Shown here: one piece after another, positions 1 through 9,157 of the stretch
How positions within the stretch are numbered: the first letter of the stretch is position 1
How the letters are laid out: the number at the start of each line of letters is the position of its first letter
Assembly (NCBI GenBank): GCA_016716475.1
Contig: JADJWG010000001.1
Span: 372,001-436,000 of the forward strand
Length of the DNA: 64,000 nt
DNA from: Phycisphaerales bacterium
GTDB lineage: Bacteria > Planctomycetota > Phycisphaerae > UBA1845 > Fen-1342
Direction: 5' to 3'
The notes under the pieces: model-generated
The model's input: the letters and a program-made list of their open reading frames with translations, nothing else
What the model was told of the DNA's origin: nothing
The model's database searches: none
Made by a program: the position numbers and the translations under genes

Positions 1-425
1 CCACCATTCGCACAGAACTCCGCAAACGCCGCACGCAATGCCGGGCGTTTCAGCCGGGCAGCGAGGCGGAAATCCACCCGGTCGGCATGCCCACGGGGCA
101 CCGGCGGGAGTTCGCGCCGCACAAGCAAGCCCTCTTCGACCAGGGGCTCGAGCGCCAGCAGTGCCGGGTTGCCTGCGAATGCCGAGGTGGCACTGTACGG
201 GGAGTTTCCCGGTCCGGGCGGCTGCGTCGGCAGCATCTGCCACCACCGCAATCCGGCCGCATGCAGGAAGTCCACGAAAGTACGCGCCCCGTGGCCGAGG
301 TCGCCGATGCCATAGCCCCCTGGTAGAGAGGTGGGGTGCAGGAGTAGGCCGGCGGCGCGGTCACTCAGGGTATATCGGCCCTTCCTCCCACGCGCGGAAT
401 CCGAGCCCGTCGGGCGTTTGCTCAT
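1..425 (-). CDS. malQ: 4-alpha-glucanotransferase, N-terminal part (cut by window edge)
   Basis: This is the N-terminal 141 residues of an amylomaltase-type GH77 enzyme. The family transfers alpha-1,4-glucan segments between maltodextrins in the cytoplasm. The reading frame begins at an ATG (423-425) and reads MSKRPTGSD at its start. It then shows the family hallmarks GLLLHPTSLPGGYGIGDLG, LRWWQMLPTQPPGPGNSPY and SAFAGNPALLALEPL. The frame is open to the left edge, so most of the catalytic domain lies outside. It is followed on the same strand side by the secreted GH13 amylase and the maltodextrin transporter genes, which fits uptake and remodelling of starch breakdown products. Family assignment is firm; the start codon is reasonable but has only a weak Shine-Dalgarno. 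Confidence 0.88.
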   Translation of the reverse strand, partial: MSKRPTGSDSARGRKGRYTLSDRAAGLLLHPTSLPGGYGIGDLGHGARTFVDFLHAAGLRWWQMLPTQPPGPGNSPYSATSAFAGNPALLALEPLVEEGLLVRRELPPVPRGHADRVDFRLAARLKRPALRAAFAEFCANG

Positions 426-533
426 CGTGCCGCCTGACTCACCCCCAATGTGACGGATCCTCGTCCGCTGCCGGCCCACTTCCTTGGCCACATCGCGTAT
501 GACAACGACCGCCGAGCATGTCATCCGTGCCAG

Positions 534-3005
534 TCACTTTGGCGTCGCTGCATGCAGCACGATGCCACCCAGCGCCGGAACCTTCAGCCGCAGCTTGCCG
601 TCCACGACTTCCAGGGTCTCCTCCGTGCCGAAGACACCCTGCCAACGGCGCGGCGCGTTCGGCTGCACGGGCACCTCGACCATTTGCGCCTGCGCTGCGG
701 GTGTCGCCACGATGATCAATTGCTCATCGGCATCCTTGCGGAGCACCGCCCAGACATTGCGGTCGTCATCCGCCAGCAACGTTTGCACGCTGCCCGTCCG
801 CAGGGCCGGGTGTGCCTTGCGCAATGCAATAATCCGCCGGTAGTGCTCAAGCTGCGGGCGCAGCACGTAGTTTTCTTCCGGCGCTTCATACGGCTGCAGA
901 TCCTCCCACAGCATGGGCTTGCGGCAGGTCGGATCATCCCCGCCCCACATCCCCACCTCATCGCCGTAATACACCATCGGCGCACCGATGTAGATCATCT
1001 GTAACAGCGCAGCCAACCGCGCCCGGGCATACGCCTCCGCATCCGGTTTCGCGTTGTTGTAGTTCGGACCGTTGTCCTGCACGCGATTCGCATGGTCATA
1101 CGCGCGGTCCGGATTGAAGGCCATCGACGCAATCCGGTCCGTGTCGTGGCTGTTCATCAGGTTTTGCAGAACCAGTGTCGCCTCGTGCGGGTACGCCAGC
1201 CGCAGCTCGCGCAGTCGCAGGTCGAACTCGCTGGCCGAGATGCTCGTCTTCCGATCGAACACCCACGCGACAACCGCGCGTGCGAAGGTGTAGTTCATCA
1301 CCGCGTCGAAGTGCCGGCCGTCGAGCCACGCGTCCGCCCGGTCCCAGATCTCGCCGACGATGTAAGCGTCAGGGTTGATCGCCTTGACCAGGTCACGCCA
1401 CTCCACCCAGAACGGCATCGGAATTTCATTCGGCACATCCAGCCGCCAGCCGTCGATCCCCGCGCTCACATCTCCATCCGGCGCCATCCAGCGTCGCGTC
1501 ACATCGAAAATGTGTTGTTTGGCCGACTCGCTCGCGAGCCCGGTGGCCGTCTTGCGGAATTCCGGCAGCGCCCCGAAACCGCCCCACCCGGTGTACTCGA
1601 ACGGCTCCCAGCTCGTGACATTGAACCAGTCCGCGTAGCGCGAAGCACGCCCGCGCTTCTGCACATCCACGAACGCGGGATGCTTCGTACCCACGTGGTT
1701 GAACACCCCGTCGATGATGACGCGGAAGCCCTGCGCCTTGGCTGCCTTCAGAAACGCGAGAAACCGGCGGTCCGCCCGGGTCCATTCCCACGTCGCAGGA
1801 TCGCGCAGATCCTCGCGCGCTGCGATCTCCTCGTAGTCGTCATCCCCCGGGCCAAAGGCGGGATCAATGTGCAGATAATTCGTCGCGTTGTACTTGTGGT
1901 GGCTGTCACCGATGAACACCGGATTCAGGTACAATGCATTGACGCCCAGTTCCTTCAGGTACGGCAGCTTCTCCTCCAGCCCGTCGAAGTCGCCGCCATA
2001 CAGCCGGTCGAACACGATCCAATTGTAGAACGTCTGCCCGGTCCGCGCTTCTTCATACGGCTGCAGCTTGAACCACTCGCTGGTCCAGGGATGCACCGGG
2101 TCGGGATCGTTCGCACGGTTTCCATTGCGGAAACGATCGGGCATGATCTGGTACCAGACCGCATGCTTCGCCCAATCCGGCGTTCTGAATATTGCGTCGG
2201 CCACCAGCGGCACTCCGTATGTCTGCGGCGAACTTGCTCGCAGCTCTCCGTCCTGTAACACGAAGGCGTAACGATAGCCGCCCGGCTCCTTACCGTCAGC
2301 CGCGACCGGCGGCTGCGCGGTCACCTCCGGCAAGCGAACACGGGCCTCCCACCACGTAAATGGGGCCGCCGTCTTGACCATCGTCATATCAAAAAGTCCA
2401 CCGCCTTGTACCGAAACAGCGGCCTTTTCCACATCATCGACGAGCGTCCGCAGCCGCAACAGTAGCTCATGGTCGGACGTCCGCTGGAAGTACAGCGGCG
2501 TATCCTGCCGGTGCTCGAGCGCGAGGGCATTGATCACCCCATCTCCAAGCACTGCCGGCGATGCGGTGAGGTTCGCCACCTGCCCCAGACGTAGCGCCGA
2601 ATTACGCCCGCCGTGACCATCGGGCTCGCCATCGGCGTTCTCCGGATCCGGCCGCCAATCCGTCCCGTTCACAACAAACTTGTAGAAGTGCGGCCCACTC
2701 GGCAGTTCGATCGTCGCCGACCAGCGGCCATTGCCGTCCGGTCCGGTGAATGGCGTGGCTGCTGGGTTCCATCCGTTGAAAGTTCCTGCCAATGCCACCT
2801 GTCGCGGCCCAGGCCCCGGGGTGAAACGGAACATACACCGCCAGCGGCCATCGGGTAGGGGTTCGGCTGTAACAGAGGGCGGCAACTTGCCGGGATCGCT
2901 CTCGCGCTCCAGCACGAGCGCCGGCGCCGGCGGCCACTCATCCACGGCGGGGAGCGCTGCCACGCAGCCGGGTGCCGCCACGAGCAACAGGGCGAGCCCC
3001 ACCAT
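534..3005 (-). CDS. Secreted GH13 alpha-amylase / neopullulanase-like enzyme
   Basis: GH13 enzymes hydrolyse or transfer alpha-glucosidic bonds. From the ATG at 3005 the product is 823 aa. It begins with a hydrophobic signal segment ending near PGCVA, so it is exported and may be a lipoprotein with an imperfect lipobox. An N-terminal Ig-like/CBM48 E-set follows (about residues 55-145, ALAGTFNGWNP). The TIM barrel starts near residue 280 (WYQIMPDRFRNG). Catalytic motifs are visible: GWRLDVPNEI with the nucleophile Asp at residue 523, YIVGEIWD with the acid Glu near 551, and NSHDTDRI with the transition-state Asp. The motif set resembles neopullulanase/cyclomaltodextrinase. The frame stays open to an upstream start at 3233, but that extension would precede the signal peptide. 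It is divergent from the sugar transporter and next to malQ. Exact substrate is inferred. Confidence 0.87.
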   Translation of the reverse strand: MVGLALLLVAAPGCVAALPAVDEWPPAPALVLERESDPGKLPPSVTAEPLPDGRWRCMFRFTPGPGPRQVALAGTFNGWNPAATPFTGPDGNGRWSATIELPSGPHFYKFVVNGTDWRPDPENADGEPDGHGGRNSALRLGQVANLTASPAVLGDGVINALALEHRQDTPLYFQRTSDHELLLRLRTLVDDVEKAAVSVQGGGLFDMTMVKTAAPFTWWEARVRLPEVTAQPPVAADGKEPGGYRYAFVLQDGELRASSPQTYGVPLVADAIFRTPDWAKHAVWYQIMPDRFRNGNRANDPDPVHPWTSEWFKLQPYEEARTGQTFYNWIVFDRLYGGDFDGLEEKLPYLKELGVNALYLNPVFIGDSHHKYNATNYLHIDPAFGPGDDDYEEIAAREDLRDPATWEWTRADRRFLAFLKAAKAQGFRVIIDGVFNHVGTKHPAFVDVQKRGRASRYADWFNVTSWEPFEYTGWGGFGALPEFRKTATGLASESAKQHIFDVTRRWMAPDGDVSAGIDGWRLDVPNEIPMPFWVEWRDLVKAINPDAYIVGEIWDRADAWLDGRHFDAVMNYTFARAVVAWVFDRKTSISASEFDLRLRELRLAYPHEATLVLQNLMNSHDTDRIASMAFNPDRAYDHANRVQDNGPNYNNAKPDAEAYARARLAALLQMIYIGAPMVYYGDEVGMWGGDDPTCRKPMLWEDLQPYEAPEENYVLRPQLEHYRRIIALRKAHPALRTGSVQTLLADDDRNVWAVLRKDADEQLIIVATPAAQAQMVEVPVQPNAPRRWQGVFGTEETLEVVDGKLRLKVPALGGIVLHAATPK

Positions 3006-3256
3006 CCAGCGAGGGTGCGGGCTGGGGGTCGTCCCGACAGAACTCCTCGAACCGGTGTATGGTGGCGCGGAAGCGGGCCTCGGGGGACACAGGTCCAGGA
3101 CGGGCAATTCGTCACGCGCAGCGGCAGGGATGGGTCTCCGTCCGTCCCGCTTGCTGCTATCATGCCTGTCAGAGTCTGAGCGCGAGTTTCCAGGCAGAAC
3201 GTAGCTCGACATGTCCGTACCCTGAGTTTGCACCGCCGCGCGGTGTCTTTTCCGAA

Positions 3257-5704
3257 ATGAACCAGACCCAAGCTGCTTCTTCGATCGGCCAAGCTCTGCG
3301 ACTCACACTGGCCGTACTCACCGCCGGGATTCTACTCTGGTCGGTGCTCTGGGTCGCGACGCGCCCCTTACGAATCTCCCCAGGTTCCGACTCACAGATC
3401 GTCCTGCGGATCATGCACTGGGCCGGCGGCGCTGGGCCACTCGAAGACCAGATTGTAGCCGACTTGCTGCGGCGATTCGAAGCCGAGCACCCGCACATCC
3501 GCATCGAACGCATCAACCCGGGCGACTCCGCATCTTTCTACACCAAGCTTCAGACCATGATGGCGGCCGGCGTCGCTCCCGACGTGTTCTACATGGGATA
3601 CGAGCGGCTCGGCAGCTTTTGTAAACCCGGATTGTTGCTGCCTCTCGAACCGTTGATCGCGGAGGATCGCGCCGCCGGAAGGTCCACGCTGACCCTGGAC
3701 GATTTCTTCCCCGCGACCGTGGCCGCCTTCCGCTTCGACGGTACCGCCAATGGGTCCGGCCCGCTGTATGGCATCCCCAAGGATTTCACAACCATCGGTT
3801 TCTATTACAATAAGACCCTCTTTCAACAGGCCCACCTGCCCGAGCCCACCGATGATTGGACGTGGGACGAATTTGCCGCCACGGCCCGCCGTCTCGCGGA
3901 ACTGCCCGGCATCACGGGGGCCGAGTTCGTGACATGGCCGGCCATGCTCCGGACCTATCTGCATACTTACGGGGCGGAAATCGCCACGTCCGACCTCCGA
4001 ATCTCGCTCTTGCGAGAGCCGGCCACGATGCGCGCCCTCGAGCAGATCATAAGTTGGCGCTTCCAGGAAGACCGTACGCTCACGAGCGGGCGCAGCCAGG
4101 TCGCACAGGGCGAAAGCGCGTTCCTGACGGGCAGCGTCGGCATGGCGGGACCATTCGGCCGCTGGGTCGTTCCGCAGTACCGCAAGATTGACGACTTCGA
4201 ATGGGATTTCGCCCCGCTACCGCGCGGTACCCAGCGGGCGAACACGGTCCTGACGGTGTCCTGGTCGATCGCTCGCCAGTCCGAGCATCCTGAGGCCGCC
4301 TGGGAACTGGTGAAATTTCTCTGTGGTGCCGACGGTCAGGATCAGGCCGCGCGCCTCGGCCTGGCCATCCCAACCCTGCGCGCCGTAGCTTACAGCGATG
4401 CCTTCATCGACCCGACCCAGCCACCCTTTCGCGACACGGCTTTCCTCTCACAAGCGGAGTATGCCGAGCCGCTGCCCTGGCCGGTGAACCCGCAATTCGA
4501 GAGTTCGCTTCAGAACCGCCTCGATGAAGCCCTGCGCACGGGGGGGGTCACACTCACCCAGGCGATCAGCCGACTTGAGGACGAATGGCTGCGGCAACAG
4601 GCCAAGCCGCTGCACCGCACCGACCTGCAACCCATGCCGTGGAGGAAACTTGCGCTTGGCATCACGCTGCCTGTTTTGCTGCTGGCGGTATTGGCCACGG
4701 TGATCTGGTGGCGGCGGCGCCCGGGACCCGCGGGAATGCGCGAAGAGTTGTGGGGCTACGCCCTGGTCAGTCCCTGGGTACTGGGCTTCACCTTATTCCT
4801 GCTCGGGCCCATCGTGCTGTCTTTGCTGCTCGCGTATTCCGCCTGGAGCGGACTGACGCCCCTCACTGAGGCCCGCTGGCTGGCGTGGGGGAACTTCGCC
4901 GAGGCCTGGCACGACCCCAAGTTCTGGATCAGTCTCCGGGTGACCGGCTATTACGCCCTGCTTGCGGTCCCCATGGGTCAGTTGCTGGCGCTTGGCTCCG
5001 CCGTCCTCATGAACAATGAAGTGCGCCTTTCCGGCTTCTTTCGCAGCGCTTGGTACCTGCCGAGCGTACTCGCCGGCGTCGGCGTCGCGATCCTGTGGCG
5101 CTGGGTGTTCGACGGTGACTTCGGGTTGCTGAACCAATACCTCGGACCCCCGCTGGCGTGGCTGGATGCGCGCTTGACTGATGTCCTCGGAGCGCAGACC
5201 GTGCTCAACGCGGAGGGTGTCGCCACGGTGGTCCCGCGCGTGCATGCACCGCAGTGGCTCGACAAGGATGCGGCGTGGTTCGGGCCGCCGGCCTTCGCAC
5301 TGATGAGTTTCTGGACGCTGGGCGGCACGATGGTGATCTATCTCGCCGGCTTGAAGGGCATCCCGCAGGAACTCTACGAGGCCGCAAGCATCGACGGTGC
5401 CACCCGCGCAAGCCGCTTCCGCAACGTCACGCTGCCCATGCTGAGCCCGGTAATCTTCTTCAACACCATCATGGCGATCATCGGGTCGTTCCAGGTCTTT
5501 ACACAGGCCTACATCATGACCGGCGGCGGCCCGGGCGACGCCACCCTGTTCTACGTGCTCTACCTCTACCAGAGCGCCTTCGTACACCATGAGATGGGTT
5601 ATGCCTCCGCCCTGGCGTGGGTGCTGTTGCTGATCATTCTCGGCCTGACGCTGCTGGTGATGCGCGGTAGTCGCCGCTTCGTCTACTACGAGGCCCTCAA
5701 ATGA
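3257..5704 (+). CDS. Sugar ABC transporter: solute-binding protein fused to MalF-type permease
   Basis: An 815-aa protein that joins two normally separate subunits of a CUT1 (maltose-type) importer. Residues 15-35 are a hydrophobic membrane anchor. Residues 45-450 are a family 1 extracellular solute-binding domain (MHWAGGAGPLEDQIVADLL, DVFYMGYERLG). A transmembrane helix near 463 (LPVLLLAVLATVIWW) leads into a permease domain (about 490-815) with the EAA loop EAASIDGATRASRFRNVTLP near residue 708, which docks on the ATPase. The start ATG at 3257 fits the anchor; the frame stays open upstream to 2972 but that stretch overlaps the divergent amylase. Its stop overlaps the next permease start by ATGA, so they are translationally coupled. 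A maltodextrin substrate is inferred from neighbours. Confidence 0.88.
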   Translation: MNQTQAASSIGQALRLTLAVLTAGILLWSVLWVATRPLRISPGSDSQIVLRIMHWAGGAGPLEDQIVADLLRRFEAEHPHIRIERINPGDSASFYTKLQTMMAAGVAPDVFYMGYERLGSFCKPGLLLPLEPLIAEDRAAGRSTLTLDDFFPATVAAFRFDGTANGSGPLYGIPKDFTTIGFYYNKTLFQQAHLPEPTDDWTWDEFAATARRLAELPGITGAEFVTWPAMLRTYLHTYGAEIATSDLRISLLREPATMRALEQIISWRFQEDRTLTSGRSQVAQGESAFLTGSVGMAGPFGRWVVPQYRKIDDFEWDFAPLPRGTQRANTVLTVSWSIARQSEHPEAAWELVKFLCGADGQDQAARLGLAIPTLRAVAYSDAFIDPTQPPFRDTAFLSQAEYAEPLPWPVNPQFESSLQNRLDEALRTGGVTLTQAISRLEDEWLRQQAKPLHRTDLQPMPWRKLALGITLPVLLLAVLATVIWWRRRPGPAGMREELWGYALVSPWVLGFTLFLLGPIVLSLLLAYSAWSGLTPLTEARWLAWGNFAEAWHDPKFWISLRVTGYYALLAVPMGQLLALGSAVLMNNEVRLSGFFRSAWYLPSVLAGVGVAILWRWVFDGDFGLLNQYLGPPLAWLDARLTDVLGAQTVLNAEGVATVVPRVHAPQWLDKDAAWFGPPAFALMSFWTLGGTMVIYLAGLKGIPQELYEAASIDGATRASRFRNVTLPMLSPVIFFNTIMAIIGSFQVFTQAYIMTGGGPGDATLFYVLYLYQSAFVHHEMGYASALAWVLLLIILGLTLLVMRGSRRFVYYEALK

Positions 5705-6633
5705 GCGCGCACCTCCCCATGGCCCGGCCGCTGCCGCCACTGCCCAGGGCGACCACGCCCCCTGCGCTTTCCCCCGGAGGCACCGGCGTGGTCCTGGTTT
5801 ACGCCCTCCTCATGGGCGGCGCGGTCGTGCTGCTGTTCCCCTTCTGGTGGATGCTCGTGGTCAGCTTTGCCAGTCCCGCCGAAGCCGCCCGCGCCACGGT
5901 CAGTACCGAGGGCTTCCGGCTGATACCCGACTTCGGCAACTTCACGAATTACCCGCTCGCGCTGCAGCAGATGGGCGCCCGCGGCTGGTACAGCTTCCTC
6001 GACGCCGTCGCGAACACCGTGCTCGTGACGACGCTCTGCGTGGTCGGCCAGGTCCTGTCGAGCAGTCTCGTCGGCTACGCCTTCGCCCGGCTCCGCTTTC
6101 GCGGCCGCGGCCCGCTCTTCATCCTCATGCTCGCCACGATGATGCTGCCGGCGCAGGTCGTGATGATCCCGCTCTTCATTCTCTTCCGCGCACTCGGCTG
6201 GATTGACACACTGCTTCCACTGTGGGTCCCCGCCTTCTTCGGCAACGCCTTCTACATCTTCCTCTTCCGACAGTTCTTTGCGCAGATTCCCGAGGCGCTG
6301 GTCGAGGCCGCCCGCGTGGACGGCTGTGGCCATCTCCGCATCTGGTGGCAGATCATGCTCCCGCTCTGCCGGCCGGTGATCGCATTGACCGCGGTTTTCA
6401 CCTTCATGTTCGCGTGGAACGACTTCCTCGGCCCGCTGATTTATCTGCACAGCGAGCACAACTACACGCTCGCACTCGCGCTCAATTCATTCCGCAATCA
6501 GTACGGCGGTGTGAACCAGGTCCACCTACTGATGGCTGCGAGCATTGTCACAATGCTACCCTGCATCGTGCTGTTCTTCGTCGCCCAGAAGCACCTGGTC
6601 GGCGGCCTGGCGCTCGGCGGGGTGAAGGGGTAG
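5701..6633 (+). CDS. Sugar ABC transporter permease (MalG type)
   Basis: A 310-aa inner-membrane permease of the CUT1 family, partner of the preceding fused permease. It has an N-terminal helix (VLVYALLMGGAVVLLFPFWW), about six transmembrane helices in total, and the EAA loop EAARVDGCGHLRIWWQIMLP near residue 200 that contacts the ATPase. The last helices (IVTMLPCIVLFFVAQKHLV, GLALGGVKG end) are typical of MalG relatives. It overlaps the upstream gene by four bases (ATGA). No ATPase gene follows; the MalK/UgpC-like ATPase at 10662-11840 is the likely energy subunit, though this is inference. Confidence 0.9.
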   Translation: MSAHLPMARPLPPLPRATTPPALSPGGTGVVLVYALLMGGAVVLLFPFWWMLVVSFASPAEAARATVSTEGFRLIPDFGNFTNYPLALQQMGARGWYSFLDAVANTVLVTTLCVVGQVLSSSLVGYAFARLRFRGRGPLFILMLATMMLPAQVVMIPLFILFRALGWIDTLLPLWVPAFFGNAFYIFLFRQFFAQIPEALVEAARVDGCGHLRIWWQIMLPLCRPVIALTAVFTFMFAWNDFLGPLIYLHSEHNYTLALALNSFRNQYGGVNQVHLLMAASIVTMLPCIVLFFVAQKHLVGGLALGGVKG

Positions 6634-6847
6634 ACGAGGAGTGGAGCCCGGGCGCGGTTTGCAGTTACTGGAGGGTGGGGTGTGCATCCGTGCCCGCCGC
6701 CGAGAGGATTGATCTGGCTCAGGGCGCAACTCGGTTCAGTCCCATCGGGTCAATCTGCTCGGCTCAACTCATGCTATGCGGCCGTTCGGGCTGGCGACTG
6801 CAGGTCGGCAGGTTCTGACGCCGCGACAGTGGCCGGCCTGCCACGGG

Positions 6848-8530
6848 TTACGTGCCTAAGGGGGACGACGGATTGGGGTCTGGGTTCTGTGAACCCAACG
6901 GGCTGGTCGACACCTGTACGCCGTCGTCGGATCGCACGAGGTCCACATGGCAGCGCCAGGCCGCGCTGGCCTGCGGGAAGTCCACCCGGTAGTGCACGCC
7001 ACGTGACTCACAACGCGTCGCTGCGGCCATCGCAATGCAATAGGCCACCGTCAACAGGTTTTGCGTTTCCCAGGCCTTGGGCTCGTCCAGCACCTTATCC
7101 ATCGTGTAGCGCGCCCAGAGTGAGAGAATCTCGATGGTCTCGCGCAGCCGATCTCCGCTCCGCTCGACCGCTACATTGCGCCACATGACGCTCGTAAGAC
7201 TGTCATGCACATCCCCCAGGTCGAGCTCCGTGCGCGGTGACGGCGGCAGGAGGTGGCTGATCGGCAGCGGCCGTTGGAGACGATCGGCCGCGGAAGCGCG
7301 CTCCGCAGCAAGCGTTCCGGCACGCCGGCCGAAGACGAGTCCTTCGAGCAGTGAATTGCTCGCCAGGCGGTTGGCGCCGTGCAGCCCCGTCGAAGCGACT
7401 TCGCCGCAGGCGAGCACCCCCGGCAGGGACGTGCGCCCGGACGCGTCCGTCACGACGCCACCGACGCAGTAATGCGCACTCGGCCGAACGGGAATGAGGT
7501 CGCGCTCCGGATCGAGATCGAATTGCTTGCAGAGGCGGTCCAGGTTCGGAAACCGCGCCGCGAAGTGCCCGGGCGTGAAGTGGCGGACATCGAGAAAGAC
7601 GCAGGGCGCCTGCACGCGCCGGGTCTCCGCGACGATGGCGCGGCTCACGATGTCGCGCGGGGCCAGTTCACCGCGCTCATCGTACGCGGCCATGAACCGT
7701 CGACCATCACGATGCACCAAATAGGCACCTTCGCCCCGCACGGCCTCGCTGATCAACGCGCGGGCCGCACCAGCGACATAGAGCGTTGTCGGGTGAAACT
7801 GGATCATCTCCAGGTCGCGCAACCGCAGGCCGGCTCGAAAGGCCATCGCGAGACCGTCACCGGTTGCAACGGGCGGATTGGTGGACTCACGGTAGACGCG
7901 CCCGCAGCCGCCGCTCGCGAGGATCGTGGTCGTCGCCCAGAACATCTGGTGACCATACTTCGGGTGAGAAGTGACCGTGCCCACGCCCTGCCCGGCATGG
8001 GTGAGGAGATCCAGCGCGAAACAGCGTTCAAAGACCCGGATGCGCGGATGCGCGCGCACCCGCTCCAGCAGCACGCGCAGGATCTCGCGGCCGGTGGCAT
8101 CTTCGGCATGGACGATCCGCGCCCGCGAGTGGCCCCCTTCGCGCCCCGCCACCAGTGCCGCACCCTCGTGATCGAAACGCGCCCCGAGTTGGGCCAGGGC
8201 CGCGATGACCGCCGGGGCCTCCGCTGCCACGCTCCGCACCACCTCTTCGTGGGCCAGCCCGCAGGCCACCGCCAGCGTATCGCGGGCATGCTCCGCGGGG
8301 GTGTCGCCCGGTTGCAGGGCGGCCGCGATCCCCCCCTGCGCGTAAGCCGTGGCGGACTGCTCGGCCTGGTCCTTCGTAACGACGAGCACGTCGCCGGCTT
8401 CGGCCGCCAGGAGCGCAGCTTGCAGACCCGCCAGCCCCCCGCCAATGACCAGCGTGTCGGCGAAAAGATGCGGCACGCGGTGGGGCTCGAAGTTCGTCAG
8501 GTAGCGCCGTCGACCGATGGTACTGCTCAT
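6848..8530 (-). CDS. nadB: L-aspartate oxidase
   Basis: Oxidises L-aspartate to iminosuccinate in the first step of de novo NAD synthesis; cytoplasmic flavoprotein. The FAD-binding motif is near the N-terminus (TLVIGGGLAGLQAALLAAEAG), followed by the SATAYAQGGIAAAL segment that contacts flavin and dicarboxylate. Further hallmarks are HAEDATGREILRVLLERV, MIQFHPTTLY, the RGEGAYLVHRDGRRFM region, DIVSRAI and LACGEVASTGLHGANRLASNSLLEG. The ATG at 8530 (560 aa) is preceded by GCGGAAAGTGAC; a GTG eight codons upstream is possible. nadA and nadC are not nearby. Length is normal for the family. Confidence 0.95.
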   Translation of the reverse strand: MSSTIGRRRYLTNFEPHRVPHLFADTLVIGGGLAGLQAALLAAEAGDVLVVTKDQAEQSATAYAQGGIAAALQPGDTPAEHARDTLAVACGLAHEEVVRSVAAEAPAVIAALAQLGARFDHEGAALVAGREGGHSRARIVHAEDATGREILRVLLERVRAHPRIRVFERCFALDLLTHAGQGVGTVTSHPKYGHQMFWATTTILASGGCGRVYRESTNPPVATGDGLAMAFRAGLRLRDLEMIQFHPTTLYVAGAARALISEAVRGEGAYLVHRDGRRFMAAYDERGELAPRDIVSRAIVAETRRVQAPCVFLDVRHFTPGHFAARFPNLDRLCKQFDLDPERDLIPVRPSAHYCVGGVVTDASGRTSLPGVLACGEVASTGLHGANRLASNSLLEGLVFGRRAGTLAAERASAADRLQRPLPISHLLPPSPRTELDLGDVHDSLTSVMWRNVAVERSGDRLRETIEILSLWARYTMDKVLDEPKAWETQNLLTVAYCIAMAAATRCESRGVHYRVDFPQASAAWRCHVDLVRSDDGVQVSTSPLGSQNPDPNPSSPLGT

Positions 8531-8581
8531 GTCACTTTCCGCCTGCGACCGCACTCCACCGGCTTCACCCCGCAGTGCTGC

Positions 8582-9157
8582 TCAGGCACTGAATCGCCGC
8601 ACGGTGACGTCCGTCACCAGCATGTCGATGCGAACATCCGACGGTCCGACCGGGATCGTTTCGACGACCTGTTCCTCGAGCCCCAGACCACACGAGACCC
8701 CACGGTACTCCGGGTGCGACAGGAAACGGTCGTAGAAGCCGCGCCCACGGCCAAGGCGGTTGCCGGCGGAGTCAAAGCCGAGCCCCGGCACCACGACAAG
8801 ATCGATGTCGGCGATGGGGGCCGGCATCCCTTCGACCGGTTCACGAATCCCCATGGCGCGGGCCTCAACGCCACTGACCAGCGACTGAATCTCCACCGGC
8901 ATCATGCGTCGCTGGTCCCAGCTCACGCGGGGGGCGAGTACCGTCTTGCCGTCCGCCCAGGCCTGCAAGGCGACATGCCGCGCATCGACATCCTCCGGAC
9001 CGGCCAGGAACAGCATCACGACATCGGCCCGCCGATACTCGTCTTGGGCACAAAGCAGCCGACAAGCGGCCGCTGAGCGCGCGGCGCGCACCTCGGACCC
9101 CAGGGTCGCCATGCGCTGGCGCAGTTCCTGACGCAGGATGGATTTCCGCACGGTCAA
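8582..9157 (-). CDS. 5-formyltetrahydrofolate cyclo-ligase
   Basis: Converts 5-formyl-THF and ATP to 5,10-methenyl-THF, salvaging a storage folate. The 191-aa protein has the N-terminal basic ATP-binding segment (KSILRQELRQRMATLG), a central VLAPRVSWDQRRMMPVEI strand, and the signature VVPGLGFDSAGNRLGRGRGF followed by YDRFL. The start is a TTG inside a TTGA overlap with the stop codon of the upstream rarA gene, so the two are translationally coupled. The next gene downstream on the same strand is nadB. Confidence 0.93.
   Translation of the reverse strand: MTVRKSILRQELRQRMATLGSEVRAARSAAACRLLCAQDEYRRADVVMLFLAGPEDVDARHVALQAWADGKTVLAPRVSWDQRRMMPVEIQSLVSGVEARAMGIREPVEGMPAPIADIDLVVVPGLGFDSAGNRLGRGRGFYDRFLSHPEYRGVSCGLGLEEQVVETIPVGPSDVRIDMLVTDVTVRRFSA

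Noticed and set aside
7379..9076. A 565-codon plus-strand open frame across nadB and the cyclo-ligase gene
   Set aside because: Both minus-strand genes under it are unmistakable; this frame is a by-product of GC-rich codon use.
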